Source of the DNA: Diphasiastrum complanatum
Lineage: Eukaryota > Streptophyta > Lycopodiopsida > Lycopodiales > Lycopodiaceae
DNA length: 64,000 bases
NCBI GenBank assembly: GCA_029204225.1
Contig: CM055092.1
Location: forward strand, 100,682,200 to 100,746,199
Direction: 5' to 3'
The notes beneath the pieces are model-generated. The model had not been told where the DNA came from and made no database searches. It saw only the letters and a program-made list of their open reading frames with translations. The first letter of the stretch is position 1, and every line of letters starts with the position of its first letter. Below are positions 22,624 to 32,926 of the stretch, in pieces. The position numbers and the translations under genes are program-made.

Positions 22624-24604
22624 CTGCATAACATACATGTCAATTGTTCTACTGAATATATGGATGCTCTTTTATATGTGAGGTGGTTCAAGGTGTCAAC
22701 ATGAGCTTGCCTGCCTTGAAAAAGAAAACATTGAGAAGCTGAACTTAATTACTACGGCCAAGAACATAAACTAAACAACAAAATCGCATGATTAATGGAA
22801 GAAATCTAGCAGCAAGTTTTTAACTGCATTCACATCATAAATAAGGAGATTTTTGTGAAAGTGAAGCCAGCAGGCCTAAAAGTTGATTTGGAAGTGCAAG
22901 ACTATTTATTGACAGCTTTACATTGCTTGCATCAGCTGAAAGTGAGAATGCACTAGATGATATGTCATTCGGTTTCATCAATGTGACATGTGGCTATAAC
23001 AGTACAAGGTCTTTGTTTGCCAATCCTTGAAACATAAACATTGTGCTTCATGTTGATGCAACTACAAAACCCAAAAGCTAATGAGCATAGAAAGATATTT
23101 GGAAACCCTACATAAGCTATGGAGCCGTCAGAAATTAATAGCATTTCAGTTCCTTACTATAAGAGTCGGATTGTTATCAGGCCTCTGAAAGTTTCAGTCC
23201 TAAACCCTTCCCTCTGCAGTTTTCAGAATACATGCGGATTAGAGTTTCAGAATACTCTTAAGCAGTGGGCCTCATTTTAAACAGGTTGGAAATACAAAAG
23301 CATAGCATAGCTAGTGTAACTCAGGTAGCTCAAATATTAATAGAGTCAGAACTTAAGTTAGCTCAAGTCACAGTTAGAGTAAGGAATTTTCCTTCGGGAG
23401 AGGCTTCAGTGTCATCAATATTTAACACAATTGTCAGCTCATTTGATCAATTGAGATCCGTTTCTTTCTCCCCTATCATCTCTGGTCTCGATGTGCTGGT
23501 TTGAAAATTGGCCCGTAACTTCATATTGAAGTACTTTTTGGAAAAGCTGACTCTTTTTCCCATACTTTGGAGGCTACTGGCTGGATTCCTGGTTTTCATT
23601 GCAGGAACAGTTCATCCTTCGCCATATCCAGCCTTCTTTTGAGGATCTTTCAAATACCACTGAAACTGACCATAATGCTTCATCTATCACGATAGAATTG
23701 AATATAAACTGAAACTGACCACAAATAACCTGAACCATATATGGAGTACCACTACATTGTCAATGTGCCTTCCAGCAAGTTGCAGCCAACTCCAGTCTTC
23801 GAAGTATCTTTTAATGATACGACATAGAATTTACAGCCAATTGCAAAACTCAACAAGACTAGAATCAGCTCCAATCCAATCATCTAAAAATCATCACTTA
23901 AATTCTTTCTCTAATCTATCTCTGTGTAGCCAGCTATCCTTACCATAGCTACACATTAACTCTTCAGCAGCATGTTTTACCACTTTGAATACTCATACAG
24001 CTTGCTTGTTTCATTCTTCAGTAGTTCAAGCATTCCAAGTGTACAAGGCCAAGCTTGAGTTCTTTGATTAAATATAAATTTCAATGAGGATAAAAATATC
24101 AAAAAAGTAGCATTTGTCACTTCTTGTGTAATAGTTATGTCAATTATATGTGGTTTGCAACAATCTTTCATCTGAGGCATGATTGGTTCCTGTTGGATTC
24201 ATTCTTTTTCTCTTGGATTATGCTTCATAGTTAGATCTATTTTTCATTACTTTCTCCTATTGGTTACATCTCCACCATTTCTTGATACTACTTTTAATAG
24301 AAGCTATCATCAAAGGCATGATTGTTACCTGGTGTTCTTTTCCTTCAACTATCCTTCAGACTAAGTTTAATCTACTTTTTGTTCATTTCCCTTATTAGTT
24401 ACAATCACCACCAGCTTCACTTACTATTAATAGCAACTCCATTATGCCAATGATCTAATTCTGAGCTCTTTCCAAATGGTAGATCAGATCCTTGAGGGAT
24501 TTCTCGTTGGTTCTAAGAGAATCTCGCTCAATTTCCAATTCCCTTGATTTGAGCACCAGGCGCTGTCTATCTGCCTGGTAGCTTGCTTGGCCTGAATTCC
24601 ATGT

Positions 24605-24663
24605 TTCCCCCACCACCCTTTCTGATCACTCATTTCTCTCCTTCAATATCGGCCACCTTCCAC
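24605..24663 (+). mobile_element. 59-bp LINE scrap (endonuclease region)
   Basis: CCACCACCCTTTCTGATCAC and the following 40 bases match the LINE segment at 56486-56545 at nearly every position. In the LINE this encodes the end of the endonuclease domain (SDHSFLSF). It stops exactly where the hAT terminal repeat begins at 24664, so the hAT element seems to have landed in a LINE copy. The 3' remnant of that LINE may be the fragment at 30955. Confidence 0.8.
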
Positions 24664-24801
24664 CAAGGTTGCATCGAACCGCGGTTCGAACCGCCTTTTA
24701 CGGTTCGAACCATCGAATCGTTCGGACCCGGTTCGAAACATTCGAACCGTTCGAATCGTTTGGCCCTAAAACGACTATCGGGATTCTTGAATCTGTTCGC
24801 G

Positions 24802-24805
<4 letters not shown>

Positions 24806-24864
<59 letters not shown>

Positions 24865-25105
24865 TGTGCACTCAGCACTTTGTGTGCATTTGCCATTCAG
24901 ATTGTGTGTGTGTGCTCAGTGTTGTGTGAGAGTCGAGAGAGAGAGAAAATGGTGTGATTTTGTGTGTGTGTGTGTGTGAGTAATTGTGTGATATTGTGTG
25001 TGTGCACTGTGTGTGTGTGTGTGTCCACTGTCTTTTGATGTGTACAGTGTGTGTGAGTGAATCAGTGAGTGTGTGTGAGAGAGTGTGTGTGTGTGATATT
25101 ATGAT

Positions 25106-25138
<33 letters not shown>

Positions 25139-25520
25139 CATGTGTGCATTGTGTGTGAGTTTGTGTGAGGCTTGAGCACCGAGTTATGTGTGTGTGCACT
25201 GTAGTCTGTGTGTGCACTGTGTGTGTGCACTCAGTACTGTGTGTGACAGTGTGTGACATTGTGTGCACAATGTGTGTTGAATCTTGATGGGGTTCAATGT
25301 GGGGCCTGGGCAGTGGGCATTGTGAGATGGGTGTGGGACCTGGGTAGCTACTTAGTTAGAAGTTAGAAGTTAGAAGTTAGAAGTTAGGAGTTAGGAGTTA
25401 GAAGTTAGGAGTTAGTGACTAGTTTGAGTTAGTAGATACTAGTTAGTACTAAGTAGTTACTAGAGTCTAGTTAAAACTTGGAACTTAGAAGTTAAAACTT
25501 AGAGAGATCTGTAGACTCAC

Positions 25521-25556
<36 letters not shown>
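24806..25556. repeat. Microsatellite cluster (GA)n, (GT)n, (TTAGAAG)n
   Basis: (GA)n at 24806-24858, a 300-bp GT-rich stretch at 24900-25280 with several pure (GT) runs, the 7-bp repeat AGTTAGA/AGTTAGG at 25348-25415 and (GA)n at 25523-25554. It lies between the hAT end and the transposase start codon, so it would be transcribed leader. Confidence 0.9.
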
Positions 25557-25557
<1 letters not shown>

Positions 25558-25562
25558 CCACC

Positions 25563-26447
25563 ATGCCGAGGAATAGGGATCCCTTGTGGGATCACGTCAC
25601 CATCGCTATGGCCTATGGCACATCGGGCACGAAGAGATGGACTTGCAGATACTGTCACCAGTCTTACACTGGAGGGCCCACACGCATCAGGGCACATTTG
25701 TTACGTTTGAGGGGGTACGAGATTGCCCCTTGCATGCATGCTCTTGACACGCTACTCACTCTTGTCGCATCGGAGGAGGTTGGCCTTTCGAGGATGGGGC
25801 CCAGACCGAGAGGTAAACATTCAACTCTAAGACTCTTACACTTCAAAGTTCAAACATTGATCAAGTTTTAAGTTTTAACTTTTAGCTCACATGATACATC
25901 AAGTTTGAAGTTTCAATTTCATTGATCATCTAATTTCTAAATTGTATTGTAATTTCAAATTTGTCTTTTTTGGTAGATCGAGATGCAGTCACGGCGACAC
26001 ACCCAGAGGCCACCACATCACGCCCCCCAGTTGCCATCCGCTCAACCCTCGCTTCCCATGGCCCAGAGGACAGAGCTGCAGATGAGGCAAGGCCTAGTAA
26101 CCGGCCTGACCCACCTTCTGATGCAGGATCTTCGACACCACCTCCAGCCATGACCATACCGGCACCACATCATCCACCTGAGAGAGGGAGAGGTAGACGG
26201 GGCCGCACTACACAGATGGGGGGTAGGGAGTACTATGTGTCCAGCTTCGCTCCCAGAGCCATGGCAGAGGCAGAGGTTGTCGTTCGACAGTTGTTCTACA
26301 CCTGCGATCTGCCATTTCATTTGGCTAGGACCCCGGCATGGAGGAGGGCGATGAGTGCAGTAGTGCGATTGGGCAGGTGTGGTAGGGGCCATCTTGCGAG
26401 CACCTGAGGACAAAGGGGCTTCTTGATGAGCGTGCTTCTGTTGAGTT
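25563..26447 (+). pseudogene. hAT transposase N-terminus (BED zinc finger), truncated
   Basis: The start ATG at 25563 has a strong plant context (GCCACCATGCC). Exon 1 encodes a BED finger: W at residue 9, CRYC, then GGPTRIRAHLL and a final Cys after YEIAP, giving the C-X2-C...H...C pattern with Arg/Lys-rich DNA contacts. An intron fits from the donor GAG|GTAAAC (about 25815) to the acceptor TTGGTAG (25975); the phase-1 junction restores an Asp codon. Exon 2 has a Pro/Ser-rich linker, then the start of the DUF659 fold (AEVVVRQLFYTCDLPFHLAR) that precedes the hAT catalytic domain. The frame shifts before 26407; the next frame continues CEHLRTKGLLDER and breaks at the gypsy junction. DDE and dimerisation domains are absent. 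Confidence 0.7.
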
Positions 26448-26448
26448 T

Positions 26449-29400
26449 ATGGACCTTTCCTACCTCTTTACAGATCTTCAGCCCACCGAGCTTATTTCTC
26501 GCTACATTGCTGGACTTCGTGGTGCTCTACGATACGATGTCTCTTCTTTCCGTCCACCCACACTTGTTGAGGCCATGTCCCTTGCTAGTACTTTACAGCA
26601 TAAGTACCCTGATCCTGCTCCCTTTCGCTTTTCCCGACCCCGTCCATCTCTTTCACCTCTACCATCTCCGGCCCCATCTGCCCCATCCACTGTCGTCCCG
26701 ACCTCTTCTCTTACTTCTCCCGCTCCTCGCCCTCCGCCTCCTCTTCCTGCTTTTGTCCAACGTTACACGTCTGCAGAGTTCGCTGACATTCAGCAGAAGC
26801 GTCTTTGCTTTCGTTGTAAGAGTCCTGACCACATTGCCCCTGATTGCCACCAGCCCCTGCCTACTTCTACTGCTGTTTTCTACCATGAGGGCACTACCCC
26901 AGATGAGTCCGATATCTACATTCATATATCTGATGAGCCTGATCTATCTCCTGAGCCTTCTACTGATTTACTTCTTGCTACTTGCCATGCTCAGCTTGCT
27001 TATGCTACCTGGACAGGGTGCCCCGGTCCTCGCTCCATTCGGCTACGTGTGCGCATTACTGGTCGTGAGTATATTGCTTTAGTTGATACCGACAGCACTC
27101 ATTCCTTTATCAGCAGTTATGTTCTCAGCCGGATACGCGCTTCACCTATTCCTGCTCCACAGCCTCTCACAGTCGAGGTTGCCAGTTCTCACTCATTTCC
27201 TAGTTCTCAGATGTTTCAGGGATTATCCTACCACATTGGTGATTTTTCTGGACAGGCAGATCTTTATATCATTCCTCTGGAGCGCTATGACCTTATCCTT
27301 GGTGCTGATTGGTTTGCTTCATTGGGAGCGGTTACTTTGGACCTGGTTCAGCAGACATTGACATTTGTTCATGATGCAGTAACCCACTCACTTGCTGGTA
27401 TTGATTCTCAGGCAAATTTCCAGCTGATCAGCGGGAAACAGTTTATCCGCAGCCTACCTAAGGCTCATTGTGCAGCCTTATTATGTGTTCAGCGTGCTGC
27501 AGCAGATTCTCCAGTGACTACCTCTCCTCCAGCAGCTGTTCCTCAGGTGATCTCTGACTTATTACATCAGTATGCATTTGTCTTTTCAAAACCTACGACG
27601 CTACCACCATTACATGATGTGAACCACCATATTGATTTGCGTCCTGGTTCTGCTCCTCCCTCCCGACCTCCTTACCGTATGTCTAAGTCTGAGCGTGATG
27701 AGGTTGAGCTTCAGATTACTGCTTTACTAGATCAGGGCCTTATTGTTCCTAGTCACAGTCCTTTTGGTGCCCCTGTTCTCCTTGTCAGTAAGAAAGATGG
27801 TTCCAAACGCCTCTGCATTGATTATCGGGCCCTCAATAAGTTGACCATCCGTAACCAGTATCCTATTCCTCACATGGATGATCTCTTTGACCAGTTAGGC
27901 ACCTCTCATCTTTTCTCTAAGATAGACTTACGTTCCGGCTATCGCCAGATTAGGATGCATCCTTCGAACGAACACAAGACTGCGTTTCGTACCCATCTTG
28001 GTTTGTATGAGTTTCGTGTTCTTCCTTTTGGTGTTACTAATGGTCCACCTACGTTCCAGAATGTGATGAATAACATCATGCGTCCTCTCCTTGGTCGTTG
28101 TGTTTTAGTTTATTTTGATGATATTCTTGTTTTTAGTAAGACTCTTGATGAGCATGTGTTACATCTTTCATCTGTTTTTCAATTGCTTGTTCATCACCAG
28201 TTGTTTGCTAAACTTTCTAAGTGTTCCTTTGCTGTTGTTGAGATTGAGTTTTTAGGATTTCTCATTCGTGATGGTCGTATTCGTTTGGACCCTCATAAGG
28301 TTCGGGCAATCGTTGATTGGCCTGTTCCCACAGATGTCCACCATGTTCGTATGTTTCTTGGTCTCGCTACTCACCTTCGTCGTCCTGTTCCTCACTTTGC
28401 CACTGTGGCTGCCCCTCTTCATGCCCTTTTGAAGAAGTCTAGTGCTTTTGTTTGGACTTCTGATTGTCAGTTCGCCTTTGACACTCTTCGTCGTGCTGTT
28501 GTGGAGGCCTCTGTCCTGTGTTTACCACAGTTTGATCAGAAATTTATTGTTGAGACCGATGCTAGTAATGTTGGTTTGGGTGCCTTGCTTCGTCAGTCTC
28601 AGTGTATTATTGCTTATGAGTCGCGTCGTTTACGCTCTTATGAGCAACGTTATTCTGTCCATGAGAAAGAGCTTCTTGCCATTATCTATGCTCTTAAGAA
28701 GTGGCGCCATTACCTGTACCGTGTTCCTTTTGATATCGTTACTGATCATCAGTCCTTACGTTATCTCTTCTCCCAGCGTGAAATTAGTGATCGTCAGTTT
28801 CGTTGGTTGCAGTTTGTACAATCTTTTGATTTTTCTATTTTGTATCGTCCTGGTCGTGCTAACACTGCTGCTGACGCATTGTCTAGACTTCCTGCTTTAT
28901 TGAATACCCTTGTTGCCACGATCCCTTCCTGGTTTGATGATCTTCCATCTGCTTATCTTACATGTTCTGATTTTCGTGATGTTTATAGTTCTGCTCCACC
29001 TATGTCGTCTTCACCTCATCAGGCTTATTCCATTGTTGACCACCGTCTTTATCATTATGGTTCTCTTTGTATTCCTAGTTCTTTGGGTATCCGTTCTTAG
29101 TTGTTGTCGGATGCTCATTCGTCCCCAGTTGGGGGTCATTTTGATTTTCAGAAGTCTTATGCTCGTCTTAAGGATCATTTCTATTGGCCATCCCTTAGGA
29201 AAGAGCTTGTTGTACTTATTCGTACCTGTCCTTTCTGCTTACGTAATAAGTACTCCCGTGCTAAGTCCGCTGGTTTGCTTCAGAGTTGGCCTATTCCTCA
29301 CCGCCAGTGGACTGATATTTCTATGGACTGCATCATTGGCCTTCCCCGCACCCGTCGTGGTCACGATTCATGTATGGTGGTAGTTGACAGGTTCTCGAAA

Positions 29401-30462
29401 CAGGCACATTTCATACCCATCCGCAATACTATCACAGCAGAGCAGTGTGCACGCTTGTTCCTTTCAGAGATATTTCGCCTACATGGGTTTCCTCGTACTA
29501 TCCTTTCTGATCAGGATAGTAAGTTTACATCATTGTTCTGGACAGAGCTTATGCGTATATTGGATGTACAGCTTTTTATGGGGTCTGCTTATCATTCTAC
29601 TTCTGATGGGCAGTCTGAGGTCCTTAACAGGATCCTTGAGGATTATTTGCGCCATTTTGTTACTCCTTCAGGGAAGGATTGGGATCAGCACTTATGTTTG
29701 GCAGAGTATAGCTATAACAGCTCTCTTAGTACCAGCACCGACGTTGCACCATTTTTATTATCTCATGGTTATGCACCTCTTTTACCTGGTATTCCTCTTC
29801 CTCCCGAGGATACACCTGTGACACTGTCTTCATTTCTATCAGGTGCTCGCGAGCTTATTCTCCAGGCCAGTTCCCATTTGCAGCAGGTCCAACAACGTTA
29901 TCAGGCTTCAGTTGATCGTCATCGACGTCATGTTGAGTTTCATGTTGGTGATATGGTATATCTACGCCTACGGTTTGCACGTCATCATTTTATTCAACGC
30001 CATGCTTCTACTGAGAAGCTTGCACCACGTTATTATGGGCCTTATTGTATATTGGAGGTTCTTAGTCCAGTTACATATCGTCTTCAGCTTCCTGCTTCCA
30101 CACGTGCCTGTGATATATTCCATGTCAGTTTATTACGTGCTGCTATTGAGGATGATGCTCCTCGTGATGCTGAGTTTCCTACTGCACCGGATCTCTTTCC
30201 TTTATTACCTGCTGCTATCCTTCAGGTGCGTTTGCATCATAGTCGACGCCGCCGGCAGATTCAGTTCCTAGTCCAGTGGGATGGTCGTCCTGTGGAGGAG
30301 GCCACATGGGAGCCTATTGATGTCTTTTATCATACACCGTCACTTGCGGATCAGGCTCGTGCTCTTGCCGCACTTGTTGATTCCTCTACATCAGCTGTTG
30401 CTCCAGTTGTTACTACACCAGATGCTGTTCCAGTTGATCCTCCAGGGCTTGCTCTTACTTGA
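26449..30462 (+). pseudogene. Chromodomain Ty3/gypsy gag-pol, one in-frame stop
   Basis: One frame runs the whole length with a single TAG at 29098-29100. Order: Gag C-terminal part (ISRYIAGLR, PPTLVEAM), zinc knuckle CFRCKSPDHIAPDC near codon 120, protease near codon 211, RT with YFDD near codon 554, RNase H (VETDASNVGLGALL) near codon 703, then after the stop an HHCC-type integrase zinc finger (CPFCLRN), the DDE core (MDCIIGLP; ILSDQDSKFTS), and a C-terminal chromodomain with QFLVQWDGRPVEEATWEP. The protease reads VDTDST where the catalytic motif D-S/T-G-A/S is expected, so Gly is replaced by Asp. The Gag N-terminus and 5' LTR are missing: the frame fuses to the hAT remnant at about 26448. 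Probably a chromovirus. Confidence 0.95.
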
Positions 30463-30509
30463 TCCAGTCCTTTATGGCAGTTGGGTCTTATTTTTGTGTC
30501 GGGGAGAGT

Positions 30510-30954
30510 TATGGACTCGGCTCATTACATTCACCATGTCCATTTACATTTACTTTACTTTATGCATAGGCAGGCTTTGGGCCCTTTTTTATTCATTATT
30601 TGACATTTAGACTATATGGTTGGCCTTGGGCCCTATTATTGATATTTAGACCATATTATTGGCCTTGGGCCCTATGATTCACTATATTGGTTATTTGGTC
30701 ATATTACTGAGAGTGGGGGCTTTCTTGGATGGCGCACTATTTTCCCTCTCAGTTTGGCCCTAGCCACTGGAAGCTTCCTTTTAGGGCTTCCTCTTGGCTA
30801 TAAGTAGGGATTCTGTGTCATTTGTTACTTGGCTTATGATATGATCTCCTTCTTTAGTCTCTTTAAGCTTTCTCTCTCCTGCTTTCTAGGGTTAAGTCTT
30901 GCTTATGTGATGCTTTCATAGATTAAATCTAGATCAGCCATGGCTACGTTCATA
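30510..30954 (+). repeat. 3' LTR of the chromodomain gypsy element
   Basis: It follows the integrase frame and the purine run TGTCGGGGAGAG (30498-30509). It contains three copies of GGCYTTGGGCCCTAT or near variants (30575, 30622, 30662), a TATA-like GGCTATAAGTAGGG at 30798 and a pyrimidine-rich stretch. Its right edge is set by the start of LINE similarity at about 30955. With no 5' LTR, the ends cannot be fixed. Confidence 0.6.
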
Positions 30955-31724
30955 ACTTCTTCTCATTAGCTAGCTATCGAGACTGGGAGGTTCCATGGTA
31001 TTTCTAGAGAGGAGTTGATTTGCCAGTTATGCTCTATAGGTGAGGTGGAGTCTAAGGAGCACTTTATCTTTAGATGCTCTATATACTATGAGATCAGAGG
31101 GCGATATCATTGCCTGTTTCGAGACATGCCCACCACTCTATGCTCTCTCGTAACCTATGAGGACCCACGATGTGTCGCTCTGATGGTACGTGAGATGTTC
31201 ATACTACGAAGAGATTTATACAGGACACCCCAGCAATTCACCTCACAGACATTGATTACTTCATTCTTTATTAGACGGAGATCGCGTGATTTAGTGCCTA
31301 AGGATGAGGATTATGACGACGACGAGGATGATAGCCGCTCACATGCTCATAGAGATCAGAGACAGTGTACTTCCCACCCTCATGTTACTACCAGGATCAC
31401 TAGACATCCTACGCAGAGATGTACTACTACTACACATGCTCATGCTCACAGACGACGTCGGCAGGCTCCAGTGCTTCTCATGCTGTGGCTTGCATTACAT
31501 CTTTTTACAGCCTCAGCACAGCAGCAACAACACAATCTTGACATCTTGACGTAGATCTATATCATTATTATGCACACACACTCTTGCATACGTTTTCTTT
31601 ATGTACTAGCTGTTTTCTTTATTTCAGTTTTGGAGACGTTCAATGCACTCCCATGGTTACTACACACTTGACATGTACCTCATTAGTCTTATATGCCTTT
31701 TGGCATGGAAAAGACATTAATAGA

Positions 31725-31787
<63 letters not shown>
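30955..31787 (+). mobile_element. LINE A, 3' fragment
   Basis: Similarity to LINE C begins at about 30955 (CTTCTCATTAGCTAGC). It keeps only the ORF2 C-terminus: the Cys/His finger CQLCSIGEVE...HFIFRC, the PIP-like QTLITSFF (31246-31269), an acidic stretch and a His/Arg-rich tail ending at the stop at 31554. The 3' untranslated part has a hairpin ATGCC-TTTT-GGCAT (31693-31706), then AAAAGACATTAATAGAG and a pure (CT)n tract (31730-31787). LINE B begins directly after the CT tract. Confidence 0.85.
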
Positions 31788-31790
<3 letters not shown>

Positions 31791-32005
31791 CCGCCGCCCT
31801 GCTGGTGCGCTGCCCGCCCTGCTAGCGCTGCTGTCCTCTCTCTCTCTTGCGCGCTCACCCGCCCTGCTGGCGCTGCTGTCCGCCCTGCTGGCGCTGCAGT
31901 GCTGACCTTCGCACCTGCCCTACGCTGCCCTGCGCTGGTCTGCGCTACTGCGCTGCTACGCCTGGCCGTTTGTCTACACTGTCCTCCATCTGCTTACCGC
32001 CTCCT
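31788..32005 (+). promoter_or_regulatory. GC-rich 5' leader with 21-23 bp repeats of LINE B
   Basis: Four units of the form CCGCCCTGCTGGCGCTGCTG occur near 31795, 31825, 31859 and 31880, in a region far richer in GC than its surroundings. Repeated GC-rich monomers at the 5' end of LINEs often act as internal promoters; that role is inferred from position. Confidence 0.5.
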
Positions 32006-32926
32006 ATGGCACCTAAGAAAAAGGGGGGTGTTCTTACACCCCCCTCCCTGTTGGACACCCCCCCATCACCGGTAGTGATGGAGGAGCCGTCTTCGGTGAT
32101 AGAAACTAGTGACATTCCTGTCAACATGGCTGCCATTGACTACACTCCTTCCAAACCTACCGAAAGTCTTTTTGCTTATGATCTTAGTTTTATCCGACAA
32201 GAAATTCTTGGACTTAAGAAGCAACTACACCTCTTTGAAGCTGAAAATAGCAAGTTATCTAAGGATCTTTTTGGTGTCACGGAACGTGTGGAGCAGCTTG
32301 AGCAAGAAAATATATATCTTAAGCAACGAATTGCAGAAAAAAGTGCCTTGGAGGAGACTTCCAACAAGATCAATAGCTTGGAGAAACAAGTCGAGGAGAC
32401 GAAAACGTGGGCAGCACTCTTCAAACCGGATGATATGGGCAGCAAACTCTCATCACTCGCAAAACAGGTTGAAGAAACGACATCGATCCTTAAGCAAGGT
32501 AATCACTCTCAGATTTCATCTTTTCCGAAGGAAAACGATTTGGAGACAGTTTTGGGTGAACAAGCCAGAAGGGCCAAAAAAGCCTTTAACATTAGAGTAA
32601 GAGGCATTGCCAATGGTGGAAAACCGTTGGAAGAAGCTACGGATTTGCTCATTTCCAAGTTATCTCATGTGGCTGATGGTTTTGATACTGCTTGGCGTAG
32701 TAAATTTGATGACAATGTTTTGTTTATCAAATTCCGCTCGCTTTCACAACGCAATGCTGCCCTTCGGCTTAGGGCAAAGCTTAAAGGTACTTTCACTTAT
32801 ATGGATGATGACTTAACAAATACTCAATGGTTGGCAAGGAAAAAGATTATCCTTGAAGCGAAAGAGAAAGGGCAAAGGGTTGTTTTTATTGACGGGAAAC
32901 CGAGATTTTTCGACCTTCCACAATAG
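32006..32926 (+). CDS. LINE B ORF1 protein (coiled coil plus RRM-like)
   Basis: 306 residues from the ATG at 32006; no upstream in-frame ATG is preferable. The N-terminal 60 residues are Pro/Ser-rich with a YTPSK motif shared with the second LINE cluster. Residues about 65-170 have heptad-like Leu/Glu/Lys spacing, a likely trimerising coiled coil. Residues about 190-290 carry an RRM-like unit (FNIRVRGI as RNP2-like strand; LRAKLKGTFTYMDDD near the RNP1 side), then a basic end DGKPRFFD. This matches the L1-type ORF1 RNA chaperone plan. It is intact. Its stop TAG (32924-32926) is in the same frame as ORF2. Confidence 0.85.
   Translation: MAPKKKGGVLTPPSLLDTPPSPVVMEEPSSVIETSDIPVNMAAIDYTPSKPTESLFAYDLSFIRQEILGLKKQLHLFEAENSKLSKDLFGVTERVEQLEQENIYLKQRIAEKSALEETSNKINSLEKQVEETKTWAALFKPDDMGSKLSSLAKQVEETTSILKQGNHSQISSFPKENDLETVLGEQARRAKKAFNIRVRGIANGGKPLEEATDLLISKLSHVADGFDTAWRSKFDDNVLFIKFRSLSQRNAALRLRAKLKGTFTYMDDDLTNTQWLARKKIILEAKEKGQRVVFIDGKPRFFDLPQ

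Larger units (their letters stand above)
24664..26447 (+). mobile_element. hAT DNA transposon, 5' part only
   Basis: The left end CAAGGTTGCATCG resembles hAT ends and the MITE end CAGAGTTGCA at 59587. The next 100 bases are packed with GGTTCGAAC/TTCGAA motifs, typical subterminal transposase-binding repeats. Microsatellites and a BED-finger transposase reading frame follow. The right half is missing: a gypsy pol begins at about 26448. The 8-bp target duplication cannot be checked because only one end survives. Confidence 0.65.

Noticed and set aside
24670-24760. GGTTCGAAC words as tRNA T-loops
   Set aside because: They recur many times at short spacing with no acceptor or anticodon stems; better explained as hAT subterminal repeats.
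24583-24957. Open frame through the hAT end and (GA)n tract
   Set aside because: The Arg-Glu run is just the microsatellite, and the frame crosses a LINE scrap and a transposon end.
24872-25268. His-Thr-rich minus-strand frames over the GT repeats
   Set aside because: Repeat-encoded peptides with no real start or domain.
26423-30610. Leu-rich plus-strand frames (26423-27082, 28442-28903, 28910-29383, 29843-30271) as membrane proteins
   Set aside because: They are shadow frames of the gypsy pol, hydrophobic because of T-rich second codon positions.
31584-32075. Ser-Leu repeat protein over the CT tract
   Set aside because: Encoded by the microsatellite and overlapping the LINE B leader.
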